A stretch of 64,000 bases of DNA. Origin: an uncultured Woeseia sp. (lineage in GTDB: Bacteria; Pseudomonadota; Gammaproteobacteria; Steroidobacterales; Woeseiaceae). A model generated the notes under the pieces. That model had not been told where the DNA came from and searched no databases. It saw nothing but the letters and a program-made list of their open reading frames with translations. Positions 17,073-25,303 of the stretch are shown one piece after another. Position 1 is the stretch's first letter. Each line of letters begins with the position of its first letter. Where the stretch lies: the NCBI GenBank assembly GCA_913031125.1, contig CAJWFK010000009.1, positions 1-64,000 on the forward strand. Direction: 5' to 3'. The translations under genes and the position numbers were made by a program.

Positions 17073-18251
17073 GTGGCGAAATCAGTGCAAAATAGAAATG
17101 GATATGAGGGCGTTGTGGTTGCAGGAGCTGTCACTATTCCATACGAACGCTATTCCCCAGAACCCGCACACTGGTGGCTTGCACGTGCATTATCCGAACT
17201 GGGCAAGGAGAATGGCATAGGCCCGGATGATATCGATGGTCTCTGCGTTTCTTCGTTCACCTTGTTCCCCGATACGGCAGCGGGTCTCACTCAACATTTC
17301 GGGATAAATCCACGCTGGCTGGATCATGTCCCAACGGGCGGAGCTTCCGGCGTTATTACGTTGCGGCGTGCTGCGAGGGCTGTGCAATCAGGTGATGCGA
17401 ATGTGGTGGCATGTCTGGCTGGTGACACTAATCATGTTGACTCATTTCGGGCAATGCTCACTACATTTAGCCGTTTTTCACAGGATGCCTCTTACCCGTA
17501 TGGGTCCGGTGGCCCTAACGGGAGTTTTTCGCTGATGACGAGCCACTATATGAATAATTATGGTGTTAGGCGTGAAGACTTTGGAAAGCTTTGTGTGGCG
17601 CAACGCACAAACGCATTGAAAATCGAGCATGCAATGATGAAAAAGCCATTGACGCTTGATGAGTACCTCGATGCACGGTTGATTGCCGATCCTATTGTTT
17701 TGTACGACTGTGTTATGCCTTGCGCAGGAGCAGAGGCTTACCTGGTGATGCGCGAAGAGGACGCGAGGGCGAAAAATTTACCTTATGTGAATATTCTTTC
17801 TTCAGTCGAACGTCATAATTCGTTTCCCGATGATCCAATTCAATTTCGTGGTGGCTGGGCCTTAGATATTGATGAGTTTTGGACTATGGCCGGCGTGAAG
17901 CCTACTGATGTCGATTTGTTACAGACGTATGATGATTATCCTGTTATCTGTGCTATGCAGATGGAGGATCTAGGTTTTTGTGAAAAGGGCGCAGCCAGTG
18001 AGTTTATTCAGGGTAATACCTTTACGTATGATGGCTCGTTTCCTCACAATACGTCGGGTGGACAGCTATCGGTCGGGCAGGCTGGTGCTGCTGGAGGATT
18101 TTTGGGTTTAGTTGAGGCGATCAGGCAATTGACAGGTACTGCGGGGGGTAATCAGGTTAAAAGAGCAAAAATTGCTGCCGTTTCAGGATTTGGAATAATT
18201 AACTTTGATCGTGGCCTTTGTTCTGGCGCGTGCTTACTGGAAAGCTCGTGA
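17073..18251 (+). CDS. Thiolase-superfamily protein without catalytic Cys, candidate retro-aldolase
   Basis: 392-residue SCP2-thiolase-like protein. The block that normally reads CASG reads GGASG (89-93): Gly90 replaces the nucleophilic Cys. The usual His-Gly after NTSGGQLS (326-333) is also missing (GQAGAAGG, 335-342). Two tyrosines lie in QTYDDYP (Y286, Y289). The steroid side-chain aldolase Ltp2 is a Cys-less thiolase homologue that uses tyrosines and works with a DUF35 partner; the next gene here encodes a DUF35 domain. I therefore infer retro-aldol cleavage of a 3-hydroxyacyl-CoA rather than thiolysis. GTG start directly after the preceding TAA. Confidence 0.85.
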   Translation: MAKSVQNRNGYEGVVVAGAVTIPYERYSPEPAHWWLARALSELGKENGIGPDDIDGLCVSSFTLFPDTAAGLTQHFGINPRWLDHVPTGGASGVITLRRAARAVQSGDANVVACLAGDTNHVDSFRAMLTTFSRFSQDASYPYGSGGPNGSFSLMTSHYMNNYGVRREDFGKLCVAQRTNALKIEHAMMKKPLTLDEYLDARLIADPIVLYDCVMPCAGAEAYLVMREEDARAKNLPYVNILSSVERHNSFPDDPIQFRGGWALDIDEFWTMAGVKPTDVDLLQTYDDYPVICAMQMEDLGFCEKGAASEFIQGNTFTYDGSFPHNTSGGQLSVGQAGAAGGFLGLVEAIRQLTGTAGGNQVKRAKIAAVSGFGIINFDRGLCSGACLLESS

Positions 18252-19510
18252 CTAAACCGCTTAAAAGGCCGCCCAAAAAGGATCCGCAGAAACGCACAGA
18301 TTCACCAACGTTGCCGCCGTTTGCACGTAGTCGCAAGGCAATAGCATTTACGACTATGGCAGCTGAGGGACGTTTCGCTTTGCAAGTTTGTTCTGAATGC
18401 AAACACATTTCTTATCCGCCACGTGAAATTTGTCCTAAATGCTGGTCGATGGATCTTCAATGGCAGGATATTGAGAATGGGGGAAAACTGATATCTGAGA
18501 CCGTTTTACGAACGAGCGTTAATACTTATTTTCGCGAGCGAATGCCGTGGCGTGTGGGCACAATTAAGCTGGATGCCGGGCCAACGGTGCTGGCGCATAT
18601 CCACGGAGACGTGGGTGAATTTGAACGAGTGCGGCTGATTGCCCGCACCGATAAATCAGGGCAGGGTGTCATTATGGCACTACCCGAGAAGGAGACTCCT
18701 AACATGGCAGACGACCGACAATTACGAGCCTTAACCTGTGATCCAAAATATCGTCGTGCTCTCGTTACTGATGGGCGAACAGAACTCGGCCAGTGCATGG
18801 CTAAGGCCTTGTCGAACGCAGGCGCTACACGAATATTTGTTGGTATCGCTGAAGACTGGCGACCATATGAAGGGAGCGATGAACTTGCTGCGATACCTGG
18901 TGTGGAAATCATGCCATTGGATGTAACCGATACAATCTCTGTAAATGAACTTGCGGCGGAAATGGGAGATAAGGCGGACATCCTTGTAAATACTGCTGAG
19001 TACATCAGACCAGGATCCCCCTTGGATAGGCACGGTGTAACGCTAGCCCGAGACGAAATGGAAACAAATTACTTCGGTTTGCTGCGGCTCATGCAAGCAT
19101 TTGGACATGTTATGAGGTCGCGCGGTGCGGATAGAGATAATAGCGCATGTGCTTGGGTCAACTTGTTGTCAGTTTATGCATTGTCAAATTGGCCGGTCTA
19201 CGGCACTACTTCTGCTAGTCAAGCAGCGGCGCTATCACTCTCCCAAAGCCTGCGAGGTGACTTTTCGGGGAGTGGAGTTAAAGTGATAAACGTATTGTTT
19301 GGCCCTCTTGAAGAGTCTTGGCGCCAGCCATTGCCGCCACCAAAAGTTACACCACAGCGGCTTGCAGACACTGTGATAAATGCACTTCAAGAGGGGATAG
19401 AGAACGTGACGTTGGGCCCGGTCGCGGAGGACGTAGTTCGCCGTTATCGCCAGGACCCTTTTGTTCTTGAAAGAGAGCTAACACAGTTGCAGATGGGAAT
19501 GGGAGTATGA
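18248..19510 (+). CDS. DUF35 (Zn ribbon/OB-fold) fused to a degenerate SDR domain
   Basis: 420-residue fusion. Residues ~35-145 carry the DUF35 zinc ribbon (CSEC then CPKC) and OB-fold that pairs with thiolase-fold proteins and helps bind acyl-CoA. Residues ~175-400 look like an SDR but with damaged signatures: TDGRTELG in place of TGxxxGxG, NTAEY at the NNAG position, and YGTTS where YxxxK is expected, so Ser replaces the catalytic Lys. The SDR half may be structural or have altered activity. GTG 18248 overlaps the previous TGA by 4 bp; a longer frame from 18218 runs into the thiolase gene and is rejected. Confidence 0.82.
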   Translation: MTKPLKRPPKKDPQKRTDSPTLPPFARSRKAIAFTTMAAEGRFALQVCSECKHISYPPREICPKCWSMDLQWQDIENGGKLISETVLRTSVNTYFRERMPWRVGTIKLDAGPTVLAHIHGDVGEFERVRLIARTDKSGQGVIMALPEKETPNMADDRQLRALTCDPKYRRALVTDGRTELGQCMAKALSNAGATRIFVGIAEDWRPYEGSDELAAIPGVEIMPLDVTDTISVNELAAEMGDKADILVNTAEYIRPGSPLDRHGVTLARDEMETNYFGLLRLMQAFGHVMRSRGADRDNSACAWVNLLSVYALSNWPVYGTTSASQAAALSLSQSLRGDFSGSGVKVINVLFGPLEESWRQPLPPPKVTPQRLADTVINALQEGIENVTLGPVAEDVVRRYRQDPFVLERELTQLQMGMGV

Positions 19511-20298
19511 GCGAAAATAATGCACTCGAGATTCTAACTGGCGCATTGACGGCGGGCCAAATAGACACGGTTGATTTGACGCACACACTGGACCCGGATT
19601 TTCCAGTCATTGTTTTGCCGCCGGAATTTGGTCAGTGCGCGCGTTTTAGGGTTGAGGAAGTTTCTCGCTACGATGAACGTGGTCCTGCGTGGTATTGGCG
19701 CAATTTCACATGTAGCGAACATACGGGAACACATTTTGATGCTCCTATTCATTGGGTTTCGGGAAAGGACTTACCAAATTCATCAGTCGATAGTATTCCG
19801 ACCGATGCTTTTGTCCGGCCGGTCTGTGTGCTCGATTGCTCTAAGGAGTCTGCGAAGGATGAAGATTTTTTGCTGACACCGAAATTTATAAAGAATTGGG
19901 AAAAGGTACATGGTGATGTTCCTGGTGGGGCATGGGTGCTGATGAGGACAGATTGGTCGAAACGTAGTGGCGCGGAGTATCTAAATATGCGTGAGGATGG
20001 AGCCCATACACCGGGACCAACCGGGGACGCTATCAACTATCTCATTGAAACCCGAAATATTATTGGTTTTGGCACTGAAACAGTTGGTACAGATGCGGGG
20101 CAGTCGACACATCTTTCCCCACCCTATCCCGCTCATTACCTTCTGCATGGCGCTAATAGATATGGACTGCAGTGTTTAGCAAACTTGGATTTACTCCCGG
20201 CAACCGGAGCTATCTTGGTTTGTCCCCCTTTAAAAATTAAAAATGGCTCTGGGAGCCCATTAAGGGTCTTGGCCTTGGTTGCGAGGAACACTGTATGA
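19507..20298 (+). CDS. Cyclase-family metal hydrolase (isatin hydrolase/kynurenine formamidase-like)
   Basis: 263-residue metal-dependent hydrolase. The family signature HTGTHFDAPIH is complete at 72-82, supplying H72, H76 and D78 as metal ligands. Characterised relatives are KynB (N-formylkynurenine) and isatin hydrolase (isatin to isatinate), both opening or trimming indole-derived amides. In this island the natural guess is hydrolysis of an oxindole or dioxindole lactam, or a formyl-anilide. Overlaps both neighbours by 4 bp. Confidence 0.88.
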   Translation: MSENNALEILTGALTAGQIDTVDLTHTLDPDFPVIVLPPEFGQCARFRVEEVSRYDERGPAWYWRNFTCSEHTGTHFDAPIHWVSGKDLPNSSVDSIPTDAFVRPVCVLDCSKESAKDEDFLLTPKFIKNWEKVHGDVPGGAWVLMRTDWSKRSGAEYLNMREDGAHTPGPTGDAINYLIETRNIIGFGTETVGTDAGQSTHLSPPYPAHYLLHGANRYGLQCLANLDLLPATGAILVCPPLKIKNGSGSPLRVLALVARNTV

Positions 20299-21020
20299 AT
20301 ACTAAGACTGCTTTAGTTACCGGTGGAAGTGCGGGCATCGGGAAAAGTATTTGCCAGCATTTGCTCGCGGATGGCTATACGGTGCTTAATCTCTCTCGCC
20401 GAGAATTAAATGAGGATAACGAGCACCTAATTAATTGTTCTGTGGACTTGTCTGATACTAAGGCAACAAGCGATGCGATCGCTGTTTTAGCCAATAAATA
20501 TGACATTAATACACTGATCCATAATGCAGGTGTTATTCGTCCTGACCTTATCGAAGACGTCAAACTTGAAGACTTAGCCTATCTAACTGAACTCCACCTG
20601 TCTGCAAGTGTCGTGTTGGTCCAAGGGGTACTTGGTGCTATGAAAAAACAATCATTTGGCAGAATTGTAATAGTCAGTTCAAGGGCAATGCTTGGTCTTG
20701 AGACACGAACATCTTATTCGGCTACTAAGGCCGGGCAAGTTGGCTTGACACGGACTTTGGCTATGGAGTTGGGCCAATATGGTATTACTGTTAATGCTGT
20801 CGCACCCGGACCGATCGTGACTGATATGTTTACGGATGTCATTCCAGAAGAGAGCGATAAAGCAGAAAAAATTGCTTTGGGCATGCCGGTGAAGCGTCTG
20901 GGCCAACCAGATGATGTATCTCGTGCGGTGATGTTTCTTGTGTCACCTGCTAATGGTTTTATCACAGGCCAATGTTTATTTGTTTGTGGAGGAGCGAGCT
21001 TGGGTTCGCTCACGCTTTGA
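20295..21020 (+). CDS. Short-chain dehydrogenase/reductase
   Basis: 241-residue classical SDR with TGGSAGIG (9-16), HNAG, catalytic Ser and YSATK. FabG-like in style. Overlaps the hydrolase stop (ATGA). Likely oxidises or reduces a hydroxy/keto group of a ring-cleavage or ring-reduction intermediate. Unlike the SDR half of the upstream fusion, all catalytic residues are present. Confidence 0.87.
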   Translation: MNTKTALVTGGSAGIGKSICQHLLADGYTVLNLSRRELNEDNEHLINCSVDLSDTKATSDAIAVLANKYDINTLIHNAGVIRPDLIEDVKLEDLAYLTELHLSASVVLVQGVLGAMKKQSFGRIVIVSSRAMLGLETRTSYSATKAGQVGLTRTLAMELGQYGITVNAVAPGPIVTDMFTDVIPEESDKAEKIALGMPVKRLGQPDDVSRAVMFLVSPANGFITGQCLFVCGGASLGSLTL

Positions 21021-21030
21021 TGATTGCCTG

Positions 21031-23421
21031 ATGGCCGACCCTATAAAAATATGTTGCCTGGGCGCCGGACCAGCATCGCTCTATTTCGCTATCCTGATGA
21101 AGAAGAATAATCCCGATAATCAGATTAGCGTTATTGAACGAGGTGATAGAGACTCAACTTGGGGATTTGGCGTCGTTTTTTCGGATGACACACTCCACGG
21201 TTTGATGGATGCTGATGCCGTTACCTATAAGAAGATCGTTGAGCAGTTTTCTTATTGGGGAGGAATAGATACGTTAATCCATGGAAAAACGATTAATTCG
21301 ATGGGTCACGGATTTTGTGGCATGTCACGGCTCCGACTGCTAAATATTCTGCATGAGCGTTGCGAAGAACTGGGGGTAAACCTAATTTTTAACACTGAAA
21401 TTAGTAGCGTCGAAAACCTCCAACCAGAGAAATACGACTTGGTTGTGGCCGGCGACGGAATTAGCTCAATTATCCGGGAAAAGTATAGCGAGGAGTTTGG
21501 TACAAAGAAGGATTGGCGGAGAAACAAATTCTGCTGGCTGGCAACGACAAAACCTCTTGATAATTTTAAATTTATCTTTCGCAAGAATGTACATGGCTGG
21601 TGGTGGGCGCATGCGTATCGTTATGAAGAGGGAATGACTACTTGGATAGTAGAGACGAGCGAGGCAACATGGCTGGCGTCCGGCTTGAATGAGACTGATG
21701 AGAAAGCCACAAAAACCTATTGTGAGGCAGTGTTCAAAGATGACCTCGATGGCCACTCGCTTATCACGAATCGATCGTTTTGGCGCACATTCCCGGTGGT
21801 TAGCAACAAAAATCTTTACTACAAGAATTTTGTATTGTTGGGTGATGCGGTGAGATCTGCCCACTTTAGTATCGGTTCGGGAACGAAGTTAGCCATGGAA
21901 GATGCAATCGCTCTTGCTGATTATTTTGAAGAGTCCGCTAATGATGTGGTCAAGGCGTTGGACCTGTACCAAAACATACGCAAGGACGAAGCTGACCGGC
22001 TGCAACGAACTGCCGGTGTTAGCTTGCGTTGGTTTGAACATGTTGATCGTTATGCCAAAGTTCAGGACGCCGAGCAGTTCGCATTTAATATGCTTTGTCG
22101 CGCAAAGCGAATAACCTATGACAATCTTAAGTTGAGAGATGCGGACTATGTTGCATCCGTCGATAAGTGGTTTTCTCGCAATGTACAAAAAATAACTGGC
22201 TTTGATGATATCGATATCGAAAGCCCTGCAGTACCGGCATTTCAGCCCTTTCGTATAGGGCGTATGCGTGTAGAGAATCGCTTTCAAGTGTCCGCTATGT
22301 GCCAGTACTGTGCGCAGGATGGGAACCCTAATGATTGGCATTTAATGCATTATGGCGAGCGTGCTATAGGGGGAGCGGGGTTGCTGAATACAGAAATGTT
22401 GTGTGTTTCAGCAGACGGTCGCATAACCCCTGGCTGTGCCGGAATTTGGAGCGACGATCAAGTTAAGAAATGGATGCATATTGTCAATTTTGTTCACGTT
22501 AACAGTAGGGCAAAGGTCTGTGCACAGATAGGGCATGCAGGACGCAAAGGTTCAACTTGTATTCCATGGGATGGTGGAATCGATGAGCCATTAAAAAAGG
22601 GAATGTGGAAAACGATGGCCCCATCAGCAATACCCTATATGGATCATAGTGTTGTGCCGGTTGAAATGACTCTCGACGATATGGATAAGGTTATCAAAAA
22701 TTTTGTCTTAGCTGTAAAGAATGCCGATTTTGCAGGTTTCGATATGCTAGAAATACATATGGCTCACGGGTACCTACTCTCAAGTTTTATCAGTCCATAC
22801 ACAAATATCCGTGAAGACGAATTTGGTGGCTCTATCGAAAACCGGATGAGATTCCCATTACAAATTGTAGAAGAAGTGCGTACAACCTGGCCAGAGGAAA
22901 AGCCACTATCAGTTCGTATCTCAGCGACTGATTGGGTAGAAGGTGGCTTATCGGAAGCCGACATGTTGCAAGTTGCCCGCCTACTTAAAGCTGCTCAGGT
23001 AGATATTGTCAATGTATCTACGGGCCAGGTCACTACAGAGGAAAATCCCATTTATGGACGGATGTTTCAAGCACCTTTTTCCGATCAAATCAGGAATGAA
23101 ATAGGTATACCGACCATCGTAGCTGGCAATATTACGACTGTAGACCAAGCTAATACGTTAGTCGCTGCTGGCCGAACAGATATCGTAGCTTTTGGTAGGG
23201 TTAGCATGAATGATCCGCATTTTGTGTTGAAAGCTGCGGCTGAATATGGAGAAACTGATCAATATTGGGCGCCGCAATACCAGTCTGGAAAACCATTGGC
23301 TGAAAGTTTGGCGAATAAGAAAAATGAAGAAATACTTGAATTGCGCCGAGCTGCAAAATCCCCTGATCCTCGCGAGGCCCTTGCGATCGCGATGTTAACG
23401 GGGAAGAATTTGCAGAATTAA
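21031..23421 (+). CDS. FAD monooxygenase-OYE fusion, 2-aminobenzoyl-CoA monooxygenase/reductase-like
   Basis: 796-residue two-domain flavoprotein. Residues 1-395 form a p-hydroxybenzoate-hydroxylase-type monooxygenase (dinucleotide loop GAGPAS 11-16; second FAD block with GDAVRSAHFSIGSGT). Residues ~405-775 form an OYE barrel (FRIGRMRVENRF, QIGHAGRKGS, FGGSIENRMRFP). This order and length match the bifunctional 2-aminobenzoyl-CoA monooxygenase/reductase of Azoarcus evansii, which hydroxylates and then reduces the ring of anthraniloyl-CoA; salicyloyl-CoA 5-hydroxylases share only the first half. Start set at ATG 21031, ten bases after the SDR stop; the longer frame from 20938 overlaps the SDR gene. 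Confidence 0.9.
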   Translation: MADPIKICCLGAGPASLYFAILMKKNNPDNQISVIERGDRDSTWGFGVVFSDDTLHGLMDADAVTYKKIVEQFSYWGGIDTLIHGKTINSMGHGFCGMSRLRLLNILHERCEELGVNLIFNTEISSVENLQPEKYDLVVAGDGISSIIREKYSEEFGTKKDWRRNKFCWLATTKPLDNFKFIFRKNVHGWWWAHAYRYEEGMTTWIVETSEATWLASGLNETDEKATKTYCEAVFKDDLDGHSLITNRSFWRTFPVVSNKNLYYKNFVLLGDAVRSAHFSIGSGTKLAMEDAIALADYFEESANDVVKALDLYQNIRKDEADRLQRTAGVSLRWFEHVDRYAKVQDAEQFAFNMLCRAKRITYDNLKLRDADYVASVDKWFSRNVQKITGFDDIDIESPAVPAFQPFRIGRMRVENRFQVSAMCQYCAQDGNPNDWHLMHYGERAIGGAGLLNTEMLCVSADGRITPGCAGIWSDDQVKKWMHIVNFVHVNSRAKVCAQIGHAGRKGSTCIPWDGGIDEPLKKGMWKTMAPSAIPYMDHSVVPVEMTLDDMDKVIKNFVLAVKNADFAGFDMLEIHMAHGYLLSSFISPYTNIREDEFGGSIENRMRFPLQIVEEVRTTWPEEKPLSVRISATDWVEGGLSEADMLQVARLLKAAQVDIVNVSTGQVTTEENPIYGRMFQAPFSDQIRNEIGIPTIVAGNITTVDQANTLVAAGRTDIVAFGRVSMNDPHFVLKAAAEYGETDQYWAPQYQSGKPLAESLANKKNEEILELRRAAKSPDPREALAIAMLTGKNLQN

Positions 23422-23434
23422 TTGAGGTAAAGCA

Positions 23435-24730
23435 ATGAGTTACACGCAGAAAGAAATTATAGATCTAGTGCGCCCTACGAAAGTGCACCGTAAAGTATAC
23501 ACAGACCCGGAAGTGTTTGACTTAGAGATGGAGCGTCTATGGGCGAAGACCTGGATCTACATTGGGCACGAAAGCCAGGTTCAGGATAAGGGAAGCTACA
23601 TTACTCTCAACTACGGTAAGGTTCCGGTGGTTATGGTGCGTGATACCGACATGGAGGTTCATGTTTTACACAATCGCTGTGGACACAAAGGGGTCAAGTT
23701 GGTTGATAAGGCTTGCGGCAAGATCCCAGCGTTCAGATGCTGCTATCACGGATGGCGATACCGCCTAGACGGAAAATTGCTGGGAGTCCCTTATATGGAA
23801 AGTTATGAGGACACGGCTTTTAACAAGGAAGACCCCCAGTATAGTATGCAAAAGCTTCGGTCAGATAGTGTACGGGGCTTTGTTTTTGCCACAATGAATG
23901 CTGATGCTCCTGACCTTAGGACATGGATGGGTGGAGCTGCAGATGTAATGGAGAACCTTTGTGATCGAGCGCCAGATGGTGAAGTCGAGGCTGCCGGTGG
24001 GGTGTTGCGGTATGAACACGAATGCAACTGGAAGATGTTCATAGAGAACCTTAATGACATGATGCATCCTATGGTGGTGCATCGATCTGTCGTGGAGTGC
24101 GCGCGTGACTATATTAAGACATTACCTCCCGACTCACCGAGACTTGATGAGGCAGAGATTTTGCTGCCGTTTGGTGCGTCATATGAGGTTATGAATGACT
24201 CGATTACCGGTTTCAAGTATGGACATCACTACGATGGGGGTAAAACTAGCATACATGCCGATTACACGCTGGATCCGGAATATGCTGCCGCGATGAAGAG
24301 TGCTTACGGCGAAGCTAGGATGAACGAGATATTGTCATTTAATACCCACAACACACTCTATTATCCATCGCTTACTATAAAGTCTGCTATTCAGAATATC
24401 CGTGTAGTAAGGCCTATTGCGTATAACAAGACAATTATCGAAACTTGGTCATTTCGATTAAAGGGCGCACCGGACTCAATGCTGAAGAAAACACTATTGT
24501 ACTCGCGTCTGATTAATTCAAATGGCTCTATGGTGGGACCGGATGACTTAACTGCATACTTTAGGGCGCAGCAAGGTCTTGAGTCAGAAGCCTCTGATTG
24601 GATTGAAATGCACCGACATTTTGGTAAGGACGAGGTATTGACCGATCGTGTTATTGGTAAGGGTACGAGCGATTTGGACGTCCGAACACAATACACTGCG
24701 TGGCGTGAGTATATGACGGTGGCGGCATAA
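23435..24730 (+). CDS. Rieske non-heme iron oxygenase, large subunit
   Basis: 431-residue alpha subunit of a ring-hydroxylating oxygenase. Rieske ligands C82-x-H84 and C102-x-x-H105 with the usual 17-residue gap; mononuclear iron ligands H211 and H216 with bridging D208 in NDMMHPMVVH. Typical substrates of related enzymes are benzoate/anthranilate; IacC and IadD of indoleacetate degradation belong to the same superfamily. AGGT-type ribosome site before the ATG. No ferredoxin or reductase gene follows, so electrons must come from a component encoded elsewhere. Confidence 0.92.
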   Translation: MSYTQKEIIDLVRPTKVHRKVYTDPEVFDLEMERLWAKTWIYIGHESQVQDKGSYITLNYGKVPVVMVRDTDMEVHVLHNRCGHKGVKLVDKACGKIPAFRCCYHGWRYRLDGKLLGVPYMESYEDTAFNKEDPQYSMQKLRSDSVRGFVFATMNADAPDLRTWMGGAADVMENLCDRAPDGEVEAAGGVLRYEHECNWKMFIENLNDMMHPMVVHRSVVECARDYIKTLPPDSPRLDEAEILLPFGASYEVMNDSITGFKYGHHYDGGKTSIHADYTLDPEYAAAMKSAYGEARMNEILSFNTHNTLYYPSLTIKSAIQNIRVVRPIAYNKTIIETWSFRLKGAPDSMLKKTLLYSRLINSNGSMVGPDDLTAYFRAQQGLESEASDWIEMHRHFGKDEVLTDRVIGKGTSDLDVRTQYTAWREYMTVAA

Positions 24731-24732
24731 TT

Positions 24733-25230
24733 ATGGGTGTTGTCGCTATTAGTGCAAACAAGCAGGAGGAAATAGAACGGTTTCTCTATCTGGAAGCATC
24801 CTATCTTGATCGACCCGACCTAGATAACTGGATCGACCTATATACAGATGAAGGAACGTATTGGATGCCAGCCATACCGGATCAGAAAGATCCGGATAAT
24901 CATATCTCATTATTCTATGATGACCGGGTAATCATGGAAGTCAGGAGAAGAAATTTTGTGCATTCTGCGGCAGCATCTAAAGATTATGATGTCCGGGCGT
25001 CACATATTATTTCTAACATCCAGGTAACTGATATGGATGAAGAGACAGGGGATTGTACTGTGACCTCAAACTTCCACTGTTGGCTTTATTACAACGATAA
25101 ACAAACTCCTTATGCCGGCAGATACACACATGAACTTATCAGCGATGGGCTGAGTTATAAAATACAGTCAAAGCGCGTTGATATTATCAATTGTGACGCG
25201 ACTCTTAATACAATAATTATTTATATTTAA
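24733..25230 (+). CDS. Rieske oxygenase small (beta) subunit
   Basis: 165-residue beta subunit (NTF2-like fold) of normal length for benzoate/anthranilate-type oxygenases, two bases after the alpha gene stop. Starts with the usual helical stretch EIERFLYLEASYLDR and contains the conserved YTDEGTYWMP block. Structural partner forming an alpha3beta3 hexamer in known relatives. Last gene of the second catabolic operon; the next gene is convergent. Confidence 0.9.
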   Translation: MGVVAISANKQEEIERFLYLEASYLDRPDLDNWIDLYTDEGTYWMPAIPDQKDPDNHISLFYDDRVIMEVRRRNFVHSAAASKDYDVRASHIISNIQVTDMDEETGDCTVTSNFHCWLYYNDKQTPYAGRYTHELISDGLSYKIQSKRVDIINCDATLNTIIIYI

Positions 25231-25303
25231 TTTTGAAGAATTGCTACGTGTTGCAATGCAGCGCAGGTATATAACTGTTGCCAATAATCCGGCGACTTGA
25301 TAT

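Noticed and set aside
17073-18251. Ordinary acetyl-CoA acyltransferase
   Set aside because: The nucleophilic Cys and the usual His-Gly block are both replaced.
20938-21030. Longer N-terminus for the monooxygenase/reductase
   Set aside because: It overlaps the SDR gene and the FAD fold begins right after ATG 21031.
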